A stretch of 64,000 bases of DNA, from assembly GCF_004027225.2 (NCBI RefSeq), contig NC_044288.2:15200744-15264743 (forward strand), read 5' to 3'. The notes beneath the pieces were generated by a model that was not told where the DNA came from, did no database searches, and saw nothing but the letters and a program-made list of their open reading frames with translations. Both the position numbers and the translations under genes were made by a program. The stretch comes from Strigops habroptila. Taxonomy: Eukaryota; Chordata; Aves; Psittaciformes; Psittacidae. The stretch's first letter is position 1. Each line of letters opens with the position of its first letter. Below, piece after piece: positions 38,901-49,170 of the stretch.

Positions 38901-41291
38901 AGCTGGGTTAGCTTTTGCTAGGACAGGCCGATGAATCCTTGCCCACACCATAAATGCATTCATTGGGCGCTTTACGTGGCCATTTTTGTCCTTGCTAAAT
39001 GGAGTGTCTGGCATACCTGTGCAACAGAACGAGGGAAGAGGATCATCTGCCAGGCAATATATGCGTACAGGTTACATTCAGTTGTGCATCAAGAGGATAT
39101 TTGGCACCAGTCAAAAGAATCACTAGAGCTTTGGAATACAGGAAACTCAATGCGCATTTGGAGAGCAATTGCTAGAAAAATAACCAAGGCAAAGAGAGTG
39201 TCCTTCACTGACCTTCACTGAACCACTGCCCAAGGAATCCTTTACCTGGCTTTTGTTAAATAGTATTAAACAAAAAAGAAAGAAAAAAAACCCAAAAGAA
39301 CAAAATATGGGGCTGCAAACACCCTCCTTTGTGTTTCATTTGGCTAGATTGTTTTCTTATGAATTTGTAAACTAAACATTGTCTAGCAGAGACCATGTCA
39401 CTGCAAATTTGTCATCTCCACTAGAACTATGTATCCAAAGCCCTAAGGAAGCAGGGACCAGATCTAATGATGGTACAGCAGCTTAGTCCCACACAGTGCA
39501 GTCCCTGGCTTCTCAGCTGAGGTTGTTGCTGGTTTGGGTTTTAGCTGTTGATTTCCCTCTCTCTTTTCTCTGATTTGGACACTCCTTTTGCTGGAGGAAC
39601 TTGTGTTACGAAATGACTGTTACATGGCACCCAGCTTAGCTTTTTGTAAACACAGACTGCATTTAGATTGGTTTGGTGTCATGATGAACCCCCAGATGCC
39701 TCAAAACTGATCCCAAAGCCATACCCTCTCTGAAAATGGCTTAAAAATGAACTCTTTCACATTATAAAGGGCAAAAGTCTTCTAGTCTTTCAGACCTCAC
39801 TCTTAAGTCCTTAATTTTGAAAACCTAGATGTCTTTTCAAAACAAGCATCTAACTCAGGTGTTTCAAATGCTTATTTAACATGTCCAAGTTTTCTGAGCG
39901 AGGTGTATGAATGTTTCATAGCTTTCAAAATCAAGCAGATTCCCAACCTTAAAACTTGCAATCACAACTCAATGCAATTCTGAACACCGTTATAATGGGC
40001 TTAACATAGTCAGGGAGCAAGTGGACAAAACTGCATTGAGTTTAACAAACCACTGCTCTGTGCTCCTGCGTGTTTATTACATCTTACACTGAAGAAGAGA
40101 GCTGTACAAACTCCAGCCTATCCAAAGGGATGATTCTCTAGCACAAGCTCCAGTTGTGTTCTCCTATCTGGTAACCTGTCAACTGTGTGCCACTTACAGA
40201 ACCCTTGCAAGCTCTCTTAACATAATACCTGCATCGGAGGGGAGTACTGTGAAGGGAACGTTTTTGGTTTCGATCTTTACTGAAGGCTCCAGCAAAGACT
40301 GCATTTTAAGCGGCACTTTTTTCACCGGCACTTTCGCCATGTGGAGCAGGCCTGATGGCAGAGGGCCTTGGATCTGGATGTGGGTCCCAGGAGGCAAAGG
40401 GTGAAGCACAACCGGGATCTTCACATCTTCAGGGAGGACCCCAAACCCTTCACGCAGCTGCACCTTGCCGTCATTGATGCTGGCATGAACAGGTCCACAC
40501 AGGGATCCAGCGGGAGCAGGAAGAGGCCTACACAGGGATCCAGTGGGAGCAGCAAGAGGCCCGCATAGGGATCCAGTGGGAGTGGCAAGAGGCCCACACA
40601 GGGATCCAGTGGGAGCGGCAAGAGGCCCGCATAGGGATCCAGTGGGAGCAGCAAGAGGCCCGCACAGGGATCCAGCGGGAGCAGCAAGAGGCCTGCACAG
40701 GGATCCAGTGGGAGCAGCAAGAGGCCCACATAGGGATCCAGTGGGAACAGGAACAGGCCTGCAGAGGGATCCAGTGGGAGCAGGAACAGGCCTGCACAGG
40801 GATCCAGCTGGAGCATGAACAGGCCCACACAGGGATCCAGCTGGAGCATTGGCAGTCCCACAGAGGGATCCAGCCGAAGCATCACCCTTTCCCACCTTCA
40901 CCCCGGAGGCCTCAAAGGCCACATCAGGCAGCTCCACTTTGACAGCACCTTCTCTGCAGGTCTCCTTTCCACTCCCCCATTTCTCCAGCACCTTCACCTT
41001 GCTCTGGCTTTCACCACTGCCCCTTTCACGGTCCCTTTCTCTCTTGACGGCACCGCAAGCCTCTTCACCCACTCCCTGAACTTGGGAGCACCCGAACCCT
41101 CTCTCTGACTCCCTGCTATCCCCGCAGTAGCCCGAAGCATTTCCCGGCTGCACCTCGGGCTCCTCCACTTTGACGTGCAGCACCCCGGGGGCAGCCTTGG
41201 CGTGCCCCGGTGCCGGGCGGTGGCGGGGCGCCGCCGGCGGCCGCAGGGGGGCGCTGTGGGGGAGCGGGCGCTGCCGCCCGCCCCCCTCCAT
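32529..41291 (-). CDS. SOX30: SOX30, HMG-box transcription factor (group H), 5 exons, 778 aa
   Basis: SOX30 is a nuclear DNA-binding factor that acts in male germ cells. Five exons join in phase to 779 codons with the stop. The N-terminus (from [11 protein letters not shown]) is Pro/Ala/Gly-rich and carries [10 protein letters not shown] and [12 protein letters not shown] (a shared SOX30 motif). An 11-residue repeat array lies at about residues 136-270. The HMG box begins [18 protein letters not shown] (about 368) and ends HREEFPG. The C-terminus ends [18 protein letters not shown], as in mammals. ATG at 41289-41291 was chosen. The frame stays open upstream to a GTG at 41333, but there is no earlier ATG within that stretch. 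Human SOX30 is 753 aa as I remember it. Confidence 0.95.
34642..35122 (-). CDS. SOX30: SOX30 coding exon 4 (Pro/Ser-rich)
   Basis: It encodes [20 protein letters not shown]...[14 protein letters not shown]...[14 protein letters not shown]...GPHYFPS. The acceptor is CCTAAAG and the donor AG|GTAATG. The joins give YPV-CEPP and FPS-STCPF, as expected for SOX30. Confidence 0.9.
35123..36995 (-). other. SOX30 intron 3
   Basis: I see no exon or clear repeat here. A 191-codon frame covering 36634-37209 includes real exon 3 at its start but runs past the donor into intron. Confidence 0.7.
36996..37175 (-). CDS. SOX30: SOX30 coding exon 3
   Basis: It encodes [18 protein letters not shown]...[22 protein letters not shown] is a basic patch just after the HMG box and may be a nuclear-localisation signal. 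The acceptor is CTGACAG and the donor T|GTGAGT. Confidence 0.92.
37536..37778 (+). mobile_element. CR1 LINE 3'-end copy
   Basis: GGCTGGTGAGGCACTGGAAC and GAACTGGATGATCCTTGAGG are CR1 3' sequence in forward orientation, ending in TGTGATTGATTTCTACGATTC. It lies in SOX30 intron 2, antisense to the gene. Confidence 0.88.
38777..39016 (-). CDS. SOX30: SOX30 coding exon 2 (HMG box)
   Basis: It encodes [12 protein letters not shown], then [17 protein letters not shown]...[18 protein letters not shown] through HREEFPG, the whole DNA-binding box. The acceptor is TTGCACAG and the donor CCTG|GTAAAC. Confidence 0.96.
39017..40228 (-). other. SOX30 intron 1
   Basis: I see no additional exon, RNA gene or mobile element. 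The intron lies between the repeat-bearing exon and the HMG-box exon. Confidence 0.7.
40229..41291 (-). CDS. SOX30: SOX30 coding exon 1 (N-terminal region with repeat array)
   Basis: It runs from the ATG at 41289-41291 to the donor GCAG|GTATTA. It encodes the low-complexity N-terminus, the 12-unit repeat and the conserved end [12 protein letters not shown]...[11 protein letters not shown]. Confidence 0.9.
40482..40885 (-). repeat. In-frame 33-bp minisatellite in SOX30 exon 1 (12 units)
   Basis: GGATCC occurs at 40503 and then every 33 bases to 40866, which counts 12 units. Because 33 is a multiple of three, each unit adds 11 residues of the form [11 protein letters not shown], with variants [10 protein letters not shown] and [10 protein letters not shown]. 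Units in the middle are most alike and the edges are more diverged. Other frames stay open through the array on both strands. Confidence 0.95.
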
Positions 41292-41496
41292 CCCGCTCCG
41301 CCGCCCGCGGCCGTTGACGCCAACGCTCGCCACGCCCTCGCGCCGGCGCCCACCAATGGGCGCGCCCCGCCCGCGCCATCAGGTCCGTTGGCGGAGGCCA
41401 CGCCCCGGGACGCAGCTGTTAACCATAGAGAGGTCCGCCGAGACGCCTAGAAGGGCTCCACCGAGGGAGGGCGCTCACCTCGCTTCCGGTCTGGTC
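41292..41496. promoter_or_regulatory. Shared SOX30/THG1L CpG-island promoter
   Basis: Only 205 bases separate the divergent start codons. The stretch is CpG-dense, with a CCAAT box at 41353-41357 and GC-box-like CCCGCCC nearby. No TATA box is seen. The CpG-rich sequence continues into both first exons. Confidence 0.75.
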
Positions 41497-41696
41497 ATGT
41501 TCGGTTGCGGGCGGGCCGCCTCGACTGTCGCGGCCCGGAGCGGGTGGTGGGCGCGCTGCTTGCGCTGCCGCGGCCGCCGCTTCCTCCTCTCCATGGCGAA
41601 AAGCAAGTTCGAGTATGTGCGGGACTTCGAGGCGGACGATACCTGTCTGCCCAACTGCTGGATAGTGGTGCGGCTGGACGGCCGCAACTTCCACAG
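41497..41696 (+). CDS. THG1L: THG1L coding exon 1
   Basis: It encodes the Arg-rich leader and then [20 protein letters not shown]...RLDGRNFHR. The donor is AG|GTGAAG. Confidence 0.93.
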
Positions 41697-44600
41697 GTGA
41701 AGGCCGGGCGGGTGGGCAGCCAATGGCCGGGGCGCTTATAGCGCTGTGGTTGCTATGGCGACGCCTCAGCGAGCGGAGGGCCGGGGCCGGGGTGCGGCGG
41801 CCTAAAGGCGCTGGGGGTGCGGGCTGGGGGTGCTGGGCCGAGAAAGGGGACCCTGGCTGGTGCCGTGCGGGTGTCCTTGGAATTACTGCCGGTGATTTGT
41901 CTCTGAGGGCCGTGGGCTGGTTCAGAACGGTACCTTCAGCAGGGAAATGGTGTACCAGTGCTTTGGGTGTGCTGGGGGAAGGACAGCAGCTGGGGTGCAC
42001 AGGTGTTTGTTTGTGTCTGGTGTGTGTGTGGCATTCCTTTCTTTGGGATAAATAGAACAGTTCTCTCCAGTGCTGGATGACACATCCTCTTGATGGGGAG
42101 TTGTTCTCTGGTTTGGTCATGGGGCGTTCTGGTAAAGCTGTTAAGTTTTAAGAAGTTAATGGTAATGTTGCCTGTATTGGAGAGAGTATAAAAGGCACCC
42201 TGGGAGAAAGTGAGTTTATAGAAAGCAGTATTTGTCATTATTTTCCAAGTAAAACACAGAAGCCAGTTGAGAAAGACTGACTAGGGTGAGATACTGCTGG
42301 GAAAGAGGATGGGTTATCCAGAGTATATAAAAAAGGTTTTTTGTTCTTGTTTTTCATACTTGGAGTGAATTCTCTGTATTGAGAGGATACTGGAAATCAA
42401 TATCCATAGAAGGCAAATATGAGCAAAATAAATGGGTTGTCATTTTTAGTAGCTTCTTAAGGGATTCTTATTCAACCATTTTTGCTTTGAAGGTTTTCTG
42501 AGCAGCACGAGTTCAAAAAGCCAAATGATGACCGTGCTCTTCATCTGATGACCAAGTGTGCCCAGACAGTGATGGAAGAACTGGAGGATATTGCTATTGC
42601 TTATGGACAGAGTGATGAATACAGTTTTGTTTTCAAAAAGAAGAGTAGATGGTTTAAAAGAAGAGCAAGGTAACAGCTGCTTTGATACTACTTCTCTAAA
42701 CCTGTAATTCTTCTTTAGATTTGCCTTTATCTACAGCCAGAGGTTAAAAGTTGGGTTGTGTTTGGGTGCATATACTACATCTAATTCAGGTCCTTCCTGT
42801 GAAGGCTTTGCATGTGATCTTTCAGGAAAATATCCTCAGTGATACAGAGACTTAGAAACAAAATTGATAAAACAAACATTGGAAACAAACATTGTTAGAA
42901 TAAACATTCTTCTGACAAAATATCACCTTTTCCAAATATTTTTCCTTGATCCTCAGTACTTGCTGTTCTTCAAAAGACTCAGTCATTGCTGATCTGTTAG
43001 GCCATTACTTAAGAAATGCTGCTCTCCACCAGAATTATTGGTACTTACACCTCAGATAATCAGAGATACAAATCACATTGATGTATTTCTTTCTTTTTCC
43101 TTTTGCTTTGTGTTTGCAAGTAAGTTCATGACTCATGTGGTCTCCCAGTTTGCCTCAAGTTACGTTTTCTATTGGAAGGATTACTTCAAGGACCAGCAAC
43201 TTCTGTACCCCCCAGGATTTGATGCCCGAATTGTGTTGTATCCCAGCAACCAGAACTTAAAGGACTACCTCAGCTGGAGACAAGCGGATTGTAAGTGTTT
43301 CTAGAAAACAGATTTGTGCTGTTGAGTTCTCTTCCTCTCTGAACAGAAATGCCTTTATTGCCAGTGTGTTTGTGTAGGTATCAGTGAAGGAACAGCAGGT
43401 AGGGTGGTAGTTTTAAATCAACAATATTAGAATTGTTTTGGGCTTTGTATGGATACAGAAGTACTGGCTGGAATGTTGAGCCTTGAGGCTATAACTGTAT
43501 TTGTTGCATCTGGGGAGTGAGTTCATCACAAGAAAGATCTGAAATATTAATAGAATTAATTAATTTTTTATGTTCCAAGTTTGCTTAGCCAAGGGAATCT
43601 TCTTTAATGAAGAGATGTGGATGTTCAGATTCACACCATGTAGCAATCAGTGCTGTATATTCCATGCTAGAACACATCGTTGGATTTACTTCCTAGGCTT
43701 TCTAATCCCTATTGCTCAGATGAAGATAATTTACATTACACAGAAACACTCTTCACCCTCCGCTCTCCAATTCCAGAATTATAGTGAAATCTGTCTTCTA
43801 GTCATACTATGATATGCACTACCTTGAAAATTAATCAGAAAGATTGCATCTTCTGTAGTAACTGATATTATTAATTCTCTTGGCTGTTTCTTGGGTACAA
43901 CTCTTGAACTAAAGCTGTTTTTTCTGAGTAGTCACTGAGATTTGGTAAATTCTCTCACTTTCTTCTCTTTTTCTGTAGGCCATATTAATAACCTTTACAA
44001 TACAGTGTTTTGGATGCTTGTACAGCGAAGTGGTTTGACACCAGTGCAAGCACAGGATAGGCTGCAGGTAAGAGTCTCTTTAGATCGTGTGTTTTTCCAG
44101 CTACAGAGAAAATCATAAGGTTTGTAAAGCTGCAGCTTGCCTACCCAGCAGCCGTGGCTGGATTGTCTGTTCTTATAGTAACAATTTTGTGGGTATAGAG
44201 TCAACAACTTCTTCAATGAAACAGATGTTAATATGATTAGAAAACCCTGTATTTTTGGTCAAATATTGGTGGGATTTTAATTTCTTCATTTACAAGTTCA
44301 CAAACCTTGGGAATGTCATATAAACATCCAGTACACATATGCATGAAGTATTATGGCAGGATTCAGCTACTGTTGATTCCCAGTCCCGTCTGTAGGATTT
44401 TCGTCTCAATGTGCAGACCTCAGCAGATCATTTTCTCCTGGAGTCTGACTTTTATCTGTTTGTCTTTAAACTGTAAAAAGAAAAACCCCAATAAAACCTT
44501 CTCTGTTTTAATGTCCTCATTTGGCAGTTGGAAATAATTCCTCTGTTGGAAGAGGTAATTAAACCTTGTGGCTTAAAGGTGAAAACCTGTCTAAATGTCA

Positions 44601-45923
44601 GTCTTGCGTCCAATGTTCACCCATTTTCTACCTTAGAGATTCAGTTTGGTTTCTGTAAGAGTATCTTTTCTAATTTCATTTCTTCTCAGGGGACTTTGGC
44701 TGGAGATAAGAATGAAATATTATTTTCTGAATTCAACATCAACTACAACAATGAACCTTTGATGTACAGGAAAGGAACTGTCTTAGTATGGCAAAAGGTA
44801 AAAAGCTGTGTTACCACTTGCTTCATGCTCATGGTTTTAGTAGATGCACTGTGGCAGACAAGCTGCACTGTAAGATCACCAGATGTATCCCAAATACATG
44901 TCTATGTATTAACTAACCATATATTTACCTTATAATGATGTGTGAGATGTCTAATTATTTTGGAGATGTTTTTGAGAGATCTGTATCTATGAGCATAGTA
45001 TAAAAACTAGTCTTTGAAGTCTGCCTTAGATACAAATTATGACTATTGAGATAATACATGTACCAATAGGTGAGGGGGGCTGAACTAGATGAGCTCCGGA
45101 GGTCCCTTATAACACTGATGATTCTGTGGGTTACACAAGACTGATGTATTTGCTAGATAAATCTCCCTTGTTTAGTGAATTGTACACTTGGTTTCTCAAT
45201 GTTGCCAGCTTTGAAAATGCAGAAAGTATTCTGCTTCCTGAAAAACTACATTTTAATGACTCTTGTCAGTTTGATATGATAATCGTTGGGGCCTGTGCCA
45301 GGCCTTCACAGGACTAGATCCCAAGTATTTCCGCTGCAAAGGAATGATGACCTTTTGGCCTACTTATTTCTATTACTTCATTTGAACTAATTAGAATGGA
45401 TAGAGGCTTCCACCTGGAAATACATTCCACTTGTTCCTTATGCATATTTATTCTTGGTAATGACTTTTGCATGGTTTCCCATTTGCTTTATGTAGCTCCA
45501 AATGAAATCTTGTACTTTATTCCGGAACACTTGCAATCAGGTGACTTTGCAGGTCATTTCTTCAAGCCATGTGATGATGACATGCAGTTTCAACTGCTCA
45601 CGGGCTAGTCTTTGAATTGAGAAGAGGCATCTCTTTCAGAAGATGCTCTGTAGTGTGCTATAGGGTTGATAGTTGCTTTTGTTGTAGCTTTGTTTCTTGT
45701 CCATTTGTGAATCCCCTCTGGAGTCTTTACCAGTCTGCTGATGCATCAACTGTATTTTCAGGTTAATGAAGTCACGACTAAGAAAATCAAACTGCCAAAG
45801 GAAGCAGAAGAAAAGGAAGTTGAAGTGACCCGGACTAGGACTAAAGTTGTTCCCCTGCACTGTGACATTATCGGGGACCAGTTCTGGGAGGAATATCCTG
45901 AGATTCTGGCTGAGGATAGTTGA
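41497..45923 (+). CDS. THG1L: THG1L, tRNA-His guanylyltransferase, 6 exons, 301 aa
   Basis: THG1L adds the extra 5' guanosine (G-1) to tRNA-His by 3'-5' addition, which is needed by histidyl-tRNA synthetase. Six exons join to 302 codons with the stop. The catalytic core is intact: RLDGRNFHR (Asp61) and YGQSDEYSF (Asp108) carry the metal-binding aspartates, followed by [30 protein letters not shown] and [16 protein letters not shown]. The first 32 residues are Arg-rich with no Asp or Glu, which looks like a mitochondrial presequence. An internal ATG at 41593 begins [16 protein letters not shown], the conserved start of the family. ATG at 41497 has G at -3. Human THG1L is 298 aa. Confidence 0.97.
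41697..42492 (+). other. THG1L intron 1
   Basis: Its first 150 bases continue the CpG island. I see no further feature. Confidence 0.75.
42493..42669 (+). CDS. THG1L: THG1L coding exon 2
   Basis: It encodes [20 protein letters not shown] then [25 protein letters not shown]...KRRA. The acceptor is TTTGAAG and the donor AG|GTAACA. Confidence 0.95.
43121..43290 (+). CDS. THG1L: THG1L coding exon 3
   Basis: It encodes [20 protein letters not shown]...[30 protein letters not shown]. The acceptor is GTTTGCAAG and the donor T|GTAAGT. Confidence 0.95.
43979..44067 (+). CDS. THG1L: THG1L coding exon 4
   Basis: It encodes [20 protein letters not shown] then PVQAQDRLQ. The acceptor is TTTTTCTGTAG and the donor CAG|GTAAGA. 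Confidence 0.95.
44690..44797 (+). CDS. THG1L: THG1L coding exon 5
   Basis: It encodes [20 protein letters not shown] then [16 protein letters not shown] in 36 codons, phase 0. The acceptor is TTCTTCTCAG and the donor AAG|GTAAAA. Confidence 0.95.
45064..45132 (+). mobile_element. CR1 3'-tail fragment in THG1L intron 5
   Basis: GGCTGAACTAGATGAGCTCC followed by GGAGGTCCCTT and GATGATTCTGTG is the last part of a CR1 element. Confidence 0.65.
45762..45923 (+). CDS. THG1L: THG1L coding exon 6 (C-terminus, stop)
   Basis: It encodes [20 protein letters not shown] then [20 protein letters not shown]...EILAEDS and TGA at 45921-45923. The acceptor is TGTATTTTCAG. Confidence 0.95.
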   Translation, partial: VNEVTTKKIKLPKEAEEKEVEVTRTRTKVVPLHCDIIGDQFWEEYPEILAEDS

Positions 45924-46352
45924 TATCTCTGATGAGTACAACTGGTCATTTACACTTTACTCTGCTTGGGTTGTTGGCAAGTGAGGAGTATGAATGACGG
46001 CTGGCAGTTTAACCTGTAACCCTCTTCAACAACTACCTTTGCTTTAGCACTGTTGTTGCCTGAAAAGACGACACTTGTATGTTGTCTGACATACAAGGAT
46101 ATGCCCGTATGGAAAACTAAATCATAATGTATTTTGAATGTTAAGAAATCGTAAATGAAGACTGCTCCTTCCTTGAACACGCATATTTATAGAAAAGGTT
46201 TACAGAAATTCCCTGCATTTCTATAGCATTTAAACCACGAAGTATTTTACTGAACTGCCAAACTATAAAAAGGTTTGTGTATTTGAACAGTTCAAAGCAG
46301 AGGAGAAAATAATGTTTGAGTTTTCTTTTGTTTCAACTGCGATGGGCCAGAG

Positions 46353-47245
46353 TAGGATCATAGGATCATAGAACAGTTTGGGTTGGAAGAGACCTTAAGG
46401 ATCATTGTCCTGCGTTCAGCAGTAGCAGTCATTTTTCTCCTCCTTAGCTGGTGCACTGCTGTGTTTTCGACTTTAGTCTGGGAGCAGCGCTGATAACACC
46501 AATGTCTTTAGTTGTTGCTAAGTAATGCTTACTCTGATCAAAGACTTTCTCAGCCTCATGCTCTGCCAGTGAGGCGGGGCACAGGAAGCCGGGAGGAAGC
46601 AGAGACAGGACACCTGACCCAAACTGGCCAAAGGGGTATTCCATACCACAGCATGTCATGCCCAGTATACAAACTGGGGGGAGTTAACCGGGTGGCCCAG
46701 ATCACTCGGGTCGGGCTGGGTATCTGTCGGCGGGTGGTGAGCAATTGTATCCCCTCCTCTTATCATTATTATTGTTGGTGATAGTAGTAGTGGTTTTGTG
46801 TTATACCTTAGTTACTAGGCTGTTCTTATCTCAACCCGTGGGAGTTACATTCTTTCAATTCTCCTCCCCATCCCTATGGGAGCGGGGCGAGGAAGAAGCA
46901 GTGTGGGTCAGGTGTCCTGTCCCTTCTTCCTCCTGACTTCCCGTGTTCCTCCTCCCTGGCAGAGCATGAGCCTGAGAACGTCCTTGATCCAAGTAAACAT
47001 TACTTAGCAACAACTAAAGACATCGGTGTTATCAGCACTGCTCTCAGGCTACAGTTGAAAGCACAGCAGTGCACCAGCTACTAAGCAGGAGAAAAATGAC
47101 TGCTACAGCTGAACCCAGGACAATCATCCACTTCCAACCCCCTGCTAGAGGCAGGGACACCTTCCACTAGACCAAGTTGCTCAAAAGCCCTGTCCAGCCT
47201 GGCCTTGAACACTGCCAGGGATGGGGCAGAATCCTCCAATTGGCA
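46353..47245 (-). mobile_element. CR1 LINE 3'-end copy, interrupted by an LTR element
   Basis: The left piece (46353-46405) reads GATCATAGGATCATAGAACA then GTTTGGGTTGGAAGAGACC. The right piece (47123-47245) resumes with CTTCCAACCCCCTGCTAGAG and GGCCTTGAACACTGCCAGGG. Removing 46406-47122 and one copy of ATCAT restores a continuous CR1, so the LTR element is the younger insertion. Confidence 0.88.
46406..47122. mobile_element. Fold-back LTR element with ATCAT target duplication
   Basis: The element starts TGTCCTGCGTTCAG and ends CTGAACCCAGGACA. ATCAT flanks it at 46401-46405 and 47123-47127. Its left arm (46406-46621) and right arm (46904-47122) are inverted copies of the 3' part of the LTR seen at 9477-10046. 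The spacer (46622-46903) continues the left arm as reverse LTR sequence, cut off before the LTR's TGTCGTGG start. The whole can be read as one reverse LTR joined to a forward 3' LTR piece. Confidence 0.85.
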
Positions 47246-47408
47246 TTGACTGTTGAATGTCAAGGCTGGTGTGTTTACTCAGATCAGTGATAAACTCTTC
47301 CACTGCCTCATGTCTCTGATGCTTACAGAAAGGGAGTAGCCCAGCAGTTTTCTATGACTGATTTTAAAAGCTTTTGTGAAATGTACAGGATTTTTATACT
47401 TCTAAAAA

Positions 47409-47414
47409 AATAAA
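47409..47414 (+). terminator. Candidate THG1L polyadenylation signal
   Basis: AATAAA, about 1.5 kb past the THG1L stop and just beyond the CR1/LTR insertions. I found no canonical signal closer to the stop. If used, the 3' UTR would include both repeats. Confidence 0.35.
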
Positions 47415-49170
47415 CATAGTAATTTTTTCTCTGTTATTACTTTGCCTTTATTTTCCTGGGAATTTTACTAGTAATTGGTGAAAGTTCCAAACAGGGAAGT
47501 TAATACTAAAGATACTGTAGGGACTTGAATTCTGTTAGGACATAGGGGGTGCACTTTGTGCTCTCCTCTTCTGGGGCCTGCAGAGTTGATCTGTGTCTCC
47601 TACTGTGCAGTAGAGTGAAAAGTGGCAACACTGAGCTGTTCCTGGTGCCTGCAGAGAAGCTGCTGATGAGAATTTGTCCTGCTGTCCTCTGCTTTTCCTA
47701 GGGATGACACAGACATAGCGCTACTCACAGTACATCTTCGTTAGAGGGAAGAGGGAGTGTGTGTGGCCTGGTCTGTGCAGTTTTGTTCTTGTCTAATGGT
47801 CAGTTAAGCCCATATAGAAATACAACTATAATGATGGAATAGGTATTTATAAGGATATTACTGCTAGAACAGCAATCTGGCAAGCTGCTGCTAAGGGAGA
47901 GACAGGCAGGAGTTGGGACTGGCCATAAAAATGGAAAGAAAGGATAAGATCTGATTGAAGGTCAGTTCTGAATTAGTTTCCCGTGAATTCACACAGCAGC
48001 CTGCTCTCAGTTTCCCCTTTTTCTTCCCATGTATAAGAAAGAACTTACACATTTAAGGCAATGTGCAGTTTGGGTTTTGTTTTGTTTTTTAAAAGCCACT
48101 CCCCAGGTGCTGATTTGCAGTTTCTTCCTGAGATTAAGCAATGAGCCAATGTGCTCCTGACAGCGCAGGGCTTCCCCCTCCCTGCTGTGTGGTTTAACAC
48201 CAAGCAGTGAAGTGCACACAGTGGGAGAATGGGTATTGAATTGACTTTGTAGAATGGGCTGTGTAATTCCCAGGAAGAGGATATGAGGGATTGTGAGAGG
48301 ATGATTCCAAATGAGTCATTGCATTTGACCCCAGCCATTGACCCCTAAGAACTTCCTGTCTCTATGTTGGATTGGGGTTTACTTGCCTTTGGAATGCTGT
48401 GTGTTGGTATCTGTTGCCTGACTTGGGACATTACATATAAAGCAGCTGTTCCAGAGGTGGCAACAGTTGGATTTTGAAGTCTGAGTAAAGGTTTTAGATT
48501 AAAAAACTTGGCAAACATGATTCATGCTTGGAAAGTATTATGTAGTTCTTTGATCTTATATGACTACCTCATCCATAAACAGATACACTGTAGAATGTAT
48601 GTACATTACATGTGTGTATATTAGGTCATCCTTACAATAATACATAAACATACCTGTTTACATGTGGATGCAGACTTCAGAACCAACATACGGATTATCT
48701 GTAGAGCCATAGCCTTTGATTTGTATTAATATAAATGCTACAGAAAGAAAATCCCAGTGGTATCCTCATGCATAAACTTACTTCTGTGACTTTATAGCTG
48801 TAGGGGGAAATAAATCTTCCCAAGGCTCAAGCCAGGCATTAGCAGCACACATAGCTCCACCTGTGTCCTGTGCCTGTAGGGATTTCTATAGCTGCAGCAG
48901 TCCCATACTGTGACCCAGGGAAGAAGAAGGTGTTTCCTCTGACGCTGTCCTGCAGCCTCTGGCTGATGTTGCACTGCGTAACAGGAACCACAAACATACA
49001 CGACCCGGGTCTGGAGATTAATGGCGGAATCTATTACAGTAAAACTGCTTTGCAGCATTAACCCATGGGGCCTTGCTTTTGTTTGGAGACGTGTTCCTGT
49101 GCTGTATACTCTATTATGGATTAAAATGCAAATTATATTGCAAACACGTTTTCCCCAGGTGCTATTTCAT
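47415..49170. other. Intergenic, THG1L to LSM11
   Basis: I see no gene or clear repeat here; the open frames are short and featureless. Confidence 0.65.

Noticed and set aside
41292-41333. A SOX30 start at 41333
   Set aside because: The codon there is GTG. The first ATG in frame is at 41289-41291.
41170-41496. An upstream extension of the THG1L frame into SOX30 exon 1
   Set aside because: It is open only because the region is GC-rich. It is antisense to SOX30 coding sequence and does not match THG1L.
46512-46781. A pair of similar 89- and 93-codon frames (46512-46781 plus; 9654-9935 minus) that look like a conserved protein
   Set aside because: Both lie in the same part of the shared LTR. 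Their likeness comes from the repeat, not from selection on a protein.
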